From Betaproteobacteria bacterium (GTDB taxonomy: Bacteria > Pseudomonadota > Gammaproteobacteria > Burkholderiales > UBA9220), in contig DOVS01000070.1 of the NCBI GenBank assembly GCA_003519965.1, forward strand, positions 1 through 5,220: a stretch of 5,220 bases of DNA, in the 5' to 3' direction. Each line of letters opens with the position of its first letter. Position 1 is the first letter of the stretch. The notes under the pieces were generated by a model that was not told the DNA's origin, did not search any database, and was given only the letters and a program-made list of their open reading frames with translations. A program made the position numbers and the translations under genes. This document shows positions 1 to 5,220 of this stretch, in pieces.

Positions 1-1258
1 GGCTTTGGGCGAACCCCTTGTCCAGCGATCCCATCCACCCTTTCTGCACCGAGGTCACCGGCCCGCCCTGAGTCAACGCCGTGACCCCGGCGTAGCCCGC
101 GCCCGCAGCCCCACCAATTTCCGTAGCGCTCAAGCCCGTGGCTCCCTCAATCCCACTACCACCAGCAGTTACACCCGCTCCACTAAACGCCCCCGCCCCG
201 CTCAATGCCGACGCCGCGCCCCAAGTCAGCACCGCCGTGAACACCGCGAACGCGAACGCCGTCCACCCCGACTGCGACGTTTGCTGCTCGTCGATCAGCA
301 CCGGCTGCATCGGCATATTGCCGCCGTTGAAGGGAATGAAGGAAACGCCGGCGCGCACCAGGCGGTAACTCGGACAATTCGCGGTGCTGTTGCTGCTCGA
401 AATGCAGTACGCCGTGGTGTACCGGTCCGGGCCGCCCAGTTCGATGGGCAGTCCGGCCACCCAATTGGGCTTGACGTAGGTTTTAACGGTCGTGGTCACA
501 GTCTGCGTGAACAGATCGCCGGAGGTCTTGGTGGATACCTTCTGATGCGGATCGGCGATGGCGGTGAACGAGAACGCGGCGCGATAGCTCGTCTGCGCCA
601 TGCCGACGGCGGTGAGAAAGCCGGATTGGCTGATGTTGTGAAATTGGCCGTCGCCGTCGCCCTTGAACGAAACATAGTCGTTGTCGAAGGGATTGAGGGC
701 GTCGTAGTGAATGTTCACCGGCATGTCGAGAAAGTAGGTCGCGCTGCCCTTGCCCCGCCCCGCCGCGCTGGGATAGGTTCCGTCCATGTAGTCGGATACG
801 CTGATCCAGCGCCGCCCGTCGTCGGGCGTAAAGTGCTTGAGGACCAGTTCGACGCTGTTGTGGGGGGTCTTGACCAGATAGGAAACGTCGATGCGTCCGA
901 CCGCGCCCAGCGGATCGTACCGCGCCCAGACGATCGGCGGGTTGCCCGCGAACGGAATGATCTGATTGGTGATTTCGCCGGACGGTATCTTGAGGATCAG
1001 CGCGGATGCGTCGTTGCGGGTAATGCGGATGTCGCCGGCCACCATGACCTTGCGCGACCAGGCGATGTACTGCGCTTCGCTCATGCCCGCCGGCGGATGC
1101 AGCGGCCAGGATCCGCCCGGCTGGGTTGCTTCCTGGACGACGCAGGCGGTGGGGTCGGTGCGGGAGCACGCCGCTACCGCCGCCCCGGCCGGAAGCAGCA
1201 CCGTGGTGACGGTAAAGCAGAAACCGGTAATAAACGCGACGAGTTTGCGAAACACCAT
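1..1258 (-). CDS. Exported protein with hydrophobic Gly/Ala-rich C-terminal region, function unknown (partial, 3' end outside window)
   Basis: This frame stays open from the ATG at 1258 to the window edge, giving 419 residues with no stop. The N-terminus is a signal peptide (MVFRK, hydrophobic 6-22) with two possible cuts: AVA/A after residue 29, or a lipoprotein-like VAAC with Cys31. Cys39 follows closely and could pair with Cys31, which favours ordinary cleavage. Residues 60-320 look like a soluble, probably beta-rich domain, with an acidic DGDG stretch (201-204) and a likely disulfide pair, Cys285 and Cys295. Residues 331-353 are a strong hydrophobic segment (about FAFAVFTAVLTWGAASA), followed by a Gly/Ala/Ser-rich stretch to about 400. 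This suggests membrane insertion or a flexible linker before a C-terminal domain not seen here. Gly and Ser codon use changes from about residue 355. The gene follows the cysteine-rich protein by 7 bases and is probably co-translated with it. I know of no named family for it. Confidence 0.82.
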   Translation of the reverse strand, partial: MVFRKLVAFITGFCFTVTTVLLPAGAAVAACSRTDPTACVVQEATQPGGSWPLHPPAGMSEAQYIAWSRKVMVAGDIRITRNDASALILKIPSGEITNQIIPFAGNPPIVWARYDPLGAVGRIDVSYLVKTPHNSVELVLKHFTPDDGRRWISVSDYMDGTYPSAAGRGKGSATYFLDMPVNIHYDALNPFDNDYVSFKGDGDGQFHNISQSGFLTAVGMAQTSYRAAFSFTAIADPHQKVSTKTSGDLFTQTVTTTVKTYVKPNWVAGLPIELGGPDRYTTAYCISSSNSTANCPSYRLVRAGVSFIPFNGGNMPMQPVLIDEQQTSQSGWTAFAFAVFTAVLTWGAASALSGAGAFSGAGVTAGGSGIEGATGLSATEIGGAAGAGYAGVTALTQGGPVTSVQKGWMGSLDKGFAQS

Positions 1259-1260
1259 GC

Positions 1261-1267
1261 TCTCCCT
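1261..1267 (-). promoter_or_regulatory. Ribosome binding site overlapping the upstream stop codon
   Basis: Read on the minus strand, AGGGAGA begins within the TAG stop of the cysteine-rich protein and lies before the next gene. The GGAG core is only 3 bases from the ATG at 1258 but 6 bases from the in-frame GTG that follows it (1255). Initiation at either codon would produce nearly the same signal peptide. The overlap with the stop points to translational coupling of the two exported proteins. Confidence 0.6.
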
Positions 1268-2900
1268 AATACGAATAGCTGAAGGTTCCGGCCGAGCCGG
1301 AACCGGCGTCGTCGACTTTAAAACTGGCGGAGCAGGCGCCCCCCGCGCAGCCGTGCCGCCAAATATAAACATTCGACATCACGCATGAATTATCGTAAAC
1401 GTCCAAGCCGATGTCCCATCTTCCGATTCCCAGCGGCATCCATTGGCTATCCGCTCTGCTAAAATCTATGCTGACGGAAAAAAGCGATCCGTAAAACCAG
1501 CCGAAACTTCCCTCGCCGCACCGGGAGTTCAGATAGCTCGGGTATGATTCGCCTCTGTTGACCGCAAGCGTGACCGGGATCGTGGTTGTCGCGCTATTGC
1601 CGGTGCAAGTGTAGGCAACACTGTAATAATCTCGCGAATCTCTGACGGAACGGATAAAGGAAACGATGGTTGTACTCGTGTTGCCGGTAATGGCGACGGG
1701 CGCGAGATAGACGAGATTAGCCACGGAAGAGACGGGAACCAGCGTTCCATCCGGGTTGACGATCTCGCCGGGAAGGCCGGCGGCCTGGGCGCGCGTGACG
1801 GTGACGCTCCCGCTATAGGGCAACGTCGGCGATAAGGAATAGCTCTTGAACTCGTTGAGATAGGAATAGCCGCCGTCCGTTTGCACCAGATAGCGGTCCG
1901 TGGCTGCCTGCAACTTGAAACCCTGCGCGCCGGAATTATCGTAGCGCACGCCGCCGCAGCCATTGTACGTCGCCACGCGGCTATTGACGCTCAAGGCGGC
2001 GTTGGCTGTCCGCGTACCATTTGCTTGTTGCGTGTATACCGGTTGCAATGTGCGCGTATAGTCCAATATGGCGAAAGCAGCGCTATTTTGCGCGATAAGC
2101 GCCTTAATGTCGGGATACGTCTGCGGGCAGGACGCCGACGAAGATTTGTCGGAGAGACAGGATAAACCGAAGTCAGGATTGCAGGTAACGTTCGGCGCCA
2201 CGCCGGAACATCCGGCGGGCGCAGGTCCGCCCGCCGTGTTGCTGTACTGCGGAGGATCGTAAGCCCCATTCACGTTGACGACATGCATTGCCGTCAGCGG
2301 ATTCCAGTTCATATCGCGCATTTGCCACTGTATGGTGCCGGCGTTGGGATAAGCCCAATTCTGCGGCAGGCCGTTGGCGACCGCGAGCGGCGTATAAATA
2401 GCGTACAAAATGCCGGGAGACTGGTCGACAATGCGAGGATCCCCGAAAAACACTTGTCCGTCGTGGCCAATCATGACGGTGGCGACGAGCAGTTGGGTTT
2501 TCCCGCCGGAGCGATACAGCTTTTGCTCGAAATCGAAGACGCCGCTGCCGACGCCGTTAGCTTCCATGTATGCCTGCATGCCCGCGCCGATGGCCGTGCT
2601 GGCGTTCTGCATGCTCGACGACAGGCTGGACATAATCTGCTGGTCCGTCATCGCGGCAGGATAGTCGGTAATCGGCATGGAGCCGAGCGTGCCGGTGGCG
2701 GACTCCGTCAAACCGTCCTTCGCAACCTGCAAATTGCTGCCGTTGCCCGCGGGACGAACAACAAAGGCGTTGATGGAGTTAACCCCGCCGGCATAGGTTT
2801 GCCGCACGACCAGCAGGGTGTCGAGTGGCTGCGCTACCGCGGATACACCGAAAATCGCCAGCGCAAAAAACAAAATCATTTTACCGATGGGTGTAGACAT
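1266..2900 (-). CDS. Cysteine-rich exported protein, function unknown (candidate pilus-associated surface or tip component)
   Basis: I do not recognise this 544-residue protein. From the ATG at 2900 it has a standard signal peptide: Lys7, a hydrophobic run at 8-22, and an AVA/Q cleavage site after residue 23. An in-frame ATG at 2996 overlaps the preceding stop as TAATG and would add 32 residues. That would bury the signal sequence behind an unusually long N-terminus, and the added codons include many rare ones (CTA, TTA, AGG, ATA). I therefore prefer 2900, although neither start has a strong Shine-Dalgarno sequence. The mature part has ten cysteines: a cluster of four at 231-258, and singles or pairs at 315, 432, 461, 506, 518 and 523. 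This even number suits oxidative folding outside the cytoplasm. There is no second membrane span. The sequence is rich in Ser, Thr, Gly, Asn and Tyr, with an aromatic, Cys-containing C-terminal region (about 455-544) that could be a separate beta-rich domain. Its place after the pilin and just before another exported protein suggests a tip adhesin, substrate or outer-membrane partner. Confidence 0.82.
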   Translation of the reverse strand: MSTPIGKMILFFALAIFGVSAVAQPLDTLLVVRQTYAGGVNSINAFVVRPAGNGSNLQVAKDGLTESATGTLGSMPITDYPAAMTDQQIMSSLSSSMQNASTAIGAGMQAYMEANGVGSGVFDFEQKLYRSGGKTQLLVATVMIGHDGQVFFGDPRIVDQSPGILYAIYTPLAVANGLPQNWAYPNAGTIQWQMRDMNWNPLTAMHVVNVNGAYDPPQYSNTAGGPAPAGCSGVAPNVTCNPDFGLSCLSDKSSSASCPQTYPDIKALIAQNSAAFAILDYTRTLQPVYTQQANGTRTANAALSVNSRVATYNGCGGVRYDNSGAQGFKLQAATDRYLVQTDGGYSYLNEFKSYSLSPTLPYSGSVTVTRAQAAGLPGEIVNPDGTLVPVSSVANLVYLAPVAITGNTSTTIVSFIRSVRDSRDYYSVAYTCTGNSATTTIPVTLAVNRGESYPSYLNSRCGEGSFGWFYGSLFSVSIDFSRADSQWMPLGIGRWDIGLDVYDNSCVMSNVYIWRHGCAGGACSASFKVDDAGSGSAGTFSYSY

Positions 2901-2995
2901 TATGACGTCATCCAGTAAATGGCGCTGGAAATTATGCCTGCAGGAAATCGCCGCGACGCGCCGAATAATGGCTGAAGATAGCGAGCTTTCGATCA
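2901..2995 (-). promoter_or_regulatory. Leader with inverted repeats between two exported-protein genes
   Basis: If translation starts at 2900, this 95-base stretch is an untranslated intercistronic leader. In the direction of transcription it holds CCTGCAGG (2944-2937), the inverted repeat TCCAG/CTGGA with a 9-base loop (2929-2911), and the perfect 10-base palindrome ATGACGTCAT (2911-2902), which ends just before the start codon. Adjacent stems here could limit access to the start and set expression of the large protein relative to its neighbours. No convincing -35/-10 promoter pair is visible; a CATAAT hexamer has no partner at the right spacing. If translation instead starts at 2996, all of this is coding sequence. 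Confidence 0.35.
2902..2911. repeat. 10-base perfect palindrome directly before the start codon at 2900
   Basis: ATGACGTCAT reads the same on both strands and lies one base upstream of the preferred ATG. It could be an operator half-pair or a short RNA stem. A palindrome of this length can also occur by chance in a window of this size. Confidence 0.4.
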
Positions 2996-3796
2996 TTAAT
3001 TAACCGGGGGCGGCGTTGGCATAATCGGCGTACCGACGGACGTCGCCACACCGGGGATAAACGGTCTCCCGCCGTCATGCCCCTCCTTTCCGGCGACAGG
3101 AGCGGGGCGACGATCGGATACGCGGATAGTGGAAACGCTTCCTGGCGTTGCGGCGTAGTCCATCGCGGACTCCGCCACCAGTTTGCTGCCATCTCGATTT
3201 TCCACCAACCGGTAATAACGCCTACCGAAGGAAATCTCCCCGGAAACCCGTGGACCGGCGGCAGAATGCGGGGATGGGGAGGGCGAATGGCGCTTTCTTT
3301 TACCGAGCGATTTTTCTCTCTTCAACTTACCGATCAGTGCGGTTATCCTCGCGTCCGCCGTTTTAGGGACGGACGCCCTCCTTCCGATGACTTCGGTCTT
3401 CGTCTTGTACCTCAATTTTTCGATGGCGCTCTTAATTCCGTCCTGTTTTAATTGTTCCCCCATAATCTGCGTATTCAAGCGTTGATTGTCCAACTCCCTC
3501 ATCTTCTGCTCGTAGTTAAGCCGTTTCCCCGAAAAAGGATTAATGACGGGAGACGCGGAAATGAGCTGCGTCTTTACGGCCACTCCCCTCTTCGGCGCCG
3601 AATGAACGCCGGTGCGCGGCAGACGCGCTAAACTCGTTGTGCGCGGTTTTACGTGGGCGACCGGCGCCGGCGCCACCGGTTTTTTCGCGTGCGCCGGCGG
3701 TGCTTTAAACAAATCGTCCGCATTAAAAGCGCCGGCATGGGCCACGCAAGAAGCGAACATAAGGGAAATAAGCAGTCGCGCAGAATAGCGTCGCAT
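2996..3796 (-). CDS. Exported basic, proline-rich protein with central coiled-coil-like segment; function unknown
   Basis: I do not recognise this 266-residue protein. It starts with a Sec-type signal peptide (MRR, then a hydrophobic run at 8-16). The expected cleavage is AHA/GAF after residue 21. Cys17, in FASC, makes a lipoprotein reading possible but weak. Residues 31-75 are rich in Lys, Pro and Ala, like an extended linker. Residues 92-137, beginning LNYEQKMRELDNQRLNTQ, have the charge pattern of a long amphipathic helix or coiled coil. A Lys/Arg-rich patch and a Ser-Pro run (about 157-176) precede a short, possibly beta-rich segment (183-226), and the tail is Pro-rich (PTPPP). The architecture suggests a periplasmic scaffold or spacer within the pilus machinery. 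A coiled coil plus a small C-terminal domain is also the layout of PilP-type proteins of plasmid thin-pilus operons, but I see no diagnostic motif. The start is set by a strong Shine-Dalgarno sequence. The stop is fused to a downstream ATG in the arrangement TAATG. Confidence 0.8.
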   Translation of the reverse strand: MRRYSARLLISLMFASCVAHAGAFNADDLFKAPPAHAKKPVAPAPVAHVKPRTTSLARLPRTGVHSAPKRGVAVKTQLISASPVINPFSGKRLNYEQKMRELDNQRLNTQIMGEQLKQDGIKSAIEKLRYKTKTEVIGRRASVPKTADARITALIGKLKREKSLGKRKRHSPSPSPHSAAGPRVSGEISFGRRYYRLVENRDGSKLVAESAMDYAATPGSVSTIRVSDRRPAPVAGKEGHDGGRPFIPGVATSVGTPIMPTPPPVN

Positions 3797-3801
3797 GAGT
3801 G

Positions 3802-3808
3802 TCTCCTA
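3802..3808 (-). promoter_or_regulatory. Ribosome binding site of the 266-residue exported protein gene
   Basis: Read on the minus strand, TAGGAGA lies in the 14-base gap after the pilin stop, with the AGGAG core 6 bases before the ATG at 3796. It is the best Shine-Dalgarno match in the window. It fixes that start and indicates that this gene can initiate independently of the pilin gene. Confidence 0.75.
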
Positions 3809-3810
3809 GG

Positions 3811-4767
3811 TCAGTAATTTCCCGCGGCAGTGACGGATAGCCTCTGTCCGCCCGGCATATTGGCGTACAGCGTCGCCGTGTACGGGGGCGTTTGCATGGC
3901 GGCCGACGGGTTGCTCGGACTGCGGACAGCGGATGAATCGTTGTCTACGTAAATCGGATTCCCCCATCCGTCGGTGACGTCGTCATGAGACAACCCTAGC
4001 GTTGTTTGCAAATTTACTTGCGCCGCCGTTTGATTCGTCCGCTGCAGGCTGTTTCCGACCGTGCCGGTAATATCCCACGATGGCGAAGAACTCGCGCCGC
4101 AAGGATTTCCCCCGCAGGCGAAGTAGTCCACTCCATAGGATCGGCCCGAGTCGCCCATGTAGCGCGACTGGAAATATGTCGAGTACAGATTCGCCAATTG
4201 TTGCAGGCGAGTCCGCGTCGTGCGGTAAATTGCGTATTCAATATCATATCCGTTGATTAGCACCGCCGTTTCGTATGGATCGAGTTTCAGTGCTCCCGTC
4301 GACGGATCGAACGTAGACTTGGCCGGACCGCGGCTCCTGGCGCCGCTGGATACGACGGCGATGACGTGATAGTACAGCGTCGCGCCCGCAATTTTTTTGG
4401 AGAGCAGATCGCTGACGAATACGGTCAGCGCCTTGCCGTATCCGTCCCTGGCCATGCCGAGCGGCGCGGTGGAGGAATACGGCATGATCGGCTGAAACGT
4501 GGCGGGGGTGGCCGATGCGGTGCTTGATATCTTCCCGTTCGGCAATACAATCGCCGCGCCGGCGTTGCTGTCGATGGTCAGCGCGTTATCCTTATAGGCG
4601 TCCGTCAACGCTTCCTGCAACAGCGCTAACTTATTCTGCGTGTCCACGCGCGCTTTATAAGTCGCCCACGGCCCAAAGTACGTGACCAGCATCGCCGTCA
4701 TCAGCGACATGATGATCAGCGCGATCAATAATTCGATCAAGGTAAAACCGGACTGACGCTTAACCAT
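3811..4767 (-). CDS. Type IV pilin-like / pseudopilin-like protein with N-methylation leader
   Basis: This is a predicted fibre subunit of 318 residues, processed by a prepilin peptidase and inserted in the inner membrane before assembly. The leader MVKRQSG is followed by [15 protein letters not shown], so cleavage is expected after Gly7. That gives a mature N-terminal Phe and the canonical Glu at mature position 5 (residue 12). Residues 8-30 form the hydrophobic helix, and an amphipathic stretch continues to about 60. A short loop, CGGNPC (218-223), may be closed by a disulfide. DGWGNP (266-271) resembles the DPWGNP motif near the C-terminus of GspG-type major pseudopilins. At 318 residues it is about twice the length of a typical major pilin, which suggests a minor pilin or an unusually large subunit. 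I chose the ATG at 4767; a TTG at 4773 would add two residues and is less likely. Neither has a good Shine-Dalgarno sequence, so translation probably depends on coupling to the overlapping ATPase gene. Confidence 0.9.
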   Translation of the reverse strand: MVKRQSGFTLIELLIALIIMSLMTAMLVTYFGPWATYKARVDTQNKLALLQEALTDAYKDNALTIDSNAGAAIVLPNGKISSTASATPATFQPIMPYSSTAPLGMARDGYGKALTVFVSDLLSKKIAGATLYYHVIAVVSSGARSRGPAKSTFDPSTGALKLDPYETAVLINGYDIEYAIYRTTRTRLQQLANLYSTYFQSRYMGDSGRSYGVDYFACGGNPCGASSSPSWDITGTVGNSLQRTNQTAAQVNLQTTLGLSHDDVTDGWGNPIYVDNDSSAVRSPSNPSAAMQTPPYTATLYANMPGGQRLSVTAAGNY

Positions 4768-5220
4768 GCGCAAGACCGAGATCTTTTCTGAGTTCGGCTA
4801 TGTCGTAGGCGGCGTACAACGCCTCTTGCATGGATATCTCGTTTTTACGCGCCATATCGGCCAGCACGGCGTTGAGCGTGATCATGCCGGCGTTTTTCCC
4901 AGTGATGATCAGGTTCTGGAGTTGCGCGACCTTGTTCTCGCGTATCATCTGCGCCACGGCGTCCGTATTTACCAGCACTTCACAGGCAAGACGCCGCCCC
5001 CCGCCATTCCGCCTCACCAATACCTGGCTCATGACGCCGATGAGAACGGAGCTTAGGACGTTGAGCACCCATCCCTTCTCCTCTCCTTCGTAGAAACCGG
5101 TAATACGCTCTACCGACTGTTTGGCGTTCGGGGTGTGCAAAGTGGCCAATACCAGATGTCCCGTTTCGCTTGCGGATAATGCGGCGTCGACGGTTTCCTT
5201 ATCGCGTATCTCGCCTACCA
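4760..5220 (-). CDS. pilT: PilT/PilU-family pilus motor ATPase, C-terminal part (partial, 5' end outside window)
   Basis: This is a hexameric cytoplasmic ATPase of the secretion-ATPase superfamily that powers pilus retraction or related fibre dynamics at the inner membrane. The 152 residues visible start within the Walker B region (VGEIRD, with the catalytic-type Glu at visible residue 3). They continue into the His box ([11 protein letters not shown], about 19-29) and end with a PilT-like C-terminal domain. The segment AVAQMIRE (about 87-94) matches the position and pattern of the AIRNLIRE motif that typifies retraction ATPases. The later stretch around ISMQEAL fits the usual PilT tail. The frame reads through to the window edge, so a TTG codon at 5149 is internal and not a start; the Walker A half is not seen. 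The TAA stop overlaps the downstream pilin gene by 8 bases, implying coupled expression. Membership of the PilT family is secure. Whether it is PilT, PilU or a plasmid-type paralogue cannot be decided from this part. Confidence 0.9.
   Translation of the reverse strand, partial: VGEIRDKETVDAALSASETGHLVLATLHTPNAKQSVERITGFYEGEEKGWVLNVLSSVLIGVMSQVLVRRNGGGRRLACEVLVNTDAVAQMIRENKVAQLQNLIITGKNAGMITLNAVLADMARKNEISMQEALYAAYDIAELRKDLGLAHG

Noticed and set aside
483..1169. Open frame on the minus strand overlapping the last gene in another frame
   Set aside because: The product is dominated by Arg, His and Ser with no signal, membrane or domain features. The frame starting at 1258 gives a normal protein with a signal peptide and is preceded by a Shine-Dalgarno sequence.
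5..1282. Long open frame on the plus strand, about 425 codons
   Set aside because: It is antisense to the exported protein at 1-1258, which has a clear signal peptide and fits the operon. The plus-strand product is Arg/Gly/His-rich with no domain pattern, as expected from a GC-rich shadow frame.
2283..2918. Plus-strand open frame of 211 codons
   Set aside because: It lies antisense to the cysteine-rich exported protein, is His/Arg/Gly-rich, and has no ribosome binding site or recognisable feature.
2931..2936. CATAAT as a -10 promoter element on the minus strand within the leader
   Set aside because: No -35-like hexamer occurs at 16-18 bases upstream on that strand, and the gene order already suggests co-transcription.
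3077..3451. Plus-strand open frame of 124 codons opposite the proline-rich protein
   Set aside because: It has no recognisable domain and the antisense gene has a strong ribosome binding site and signal peptide. A good-looking ribosome binding site (CTCCTTTCC region) is not a proper Shine-Dalgarno sequence on this strand.
5147..5149. TTG as a start codon for a short ATPase-like protein of 129 residues
   Set aside because: The frame continues upstream to the window edge with the conserved Walker B and His-box residues in register, so this codon is the Leu before ATLHT inside a longer protein.
1..5220. Shufflon-type inversion repeats, insertion-sequence ends, a CRISPR array, tRNA genes or a terminator
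   Set aside because: Reading both strands by eye, I saw no repeated spacers, no matched terminal repeats, no tRNA-like cloverleaf and no GC-rich stem followed by a T-run between genes.

Overview
The window looks like part of a Gram-negative bacterial operon, most likely from a proteobacterium. It is moderately GC-rich. It encodes a PilT-type motor ATPase, a prepilin with a class III leader, and three further proteins with Sec-type signal peptides, all features of an envelope pilus or pilus-like secretion locus. The sequence alone does not show the genus, or whether the locus is chromosomal or on a plasmid or integrative element.

All five genes I can support lie on the minus strand and read from right to left. 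From 5220 down to 4760 is the C-terminal third of a PilT/PilU-like ATPase, whose N-terminus lies outside the window. Its end overlaps the start of a 318-residue type IV pilin-like or pseudopilin-like protein (4767-3811). After 14 bases with a clear Shine-Dalgarno sequence comes a 266-residue basic, proline-rich exported protein with a coiled-coil-like stretch (3796-2996). Its stop codon is fused to an ATG in the arrangement TAATG. The more convincing start of the next gene, a 544-residue cysteine-rich exported protein, is at 2900, behind a 95-base leader with inverted repeats. Seven bases after that gene begins the last one, which runs off the left edge: an exported protein of at least 419 residues with a hydrophobic, Gly/Ala-rich C-terminal part.

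The spacing indicates one transcript, with the promoter upstream of base 5220. No terminator, RNA gene, mobile element or CRISPR array is visible. My inference is that the ATPase powers extension or retraction of a fibre that includes the pilin, and that the three exported proteins are periplasmic, outer-membrane, tip or secreted components dedicated to that machine. I do not recognise any of these three as a named family. They are the part of the window most likely to be undescribed.

The GC-rich sequence carries long open frames antisense to the real genes, notably across 5-1282 and 2283-2918. They are Arg-rich or Gly-rich shadows and are not annotated.
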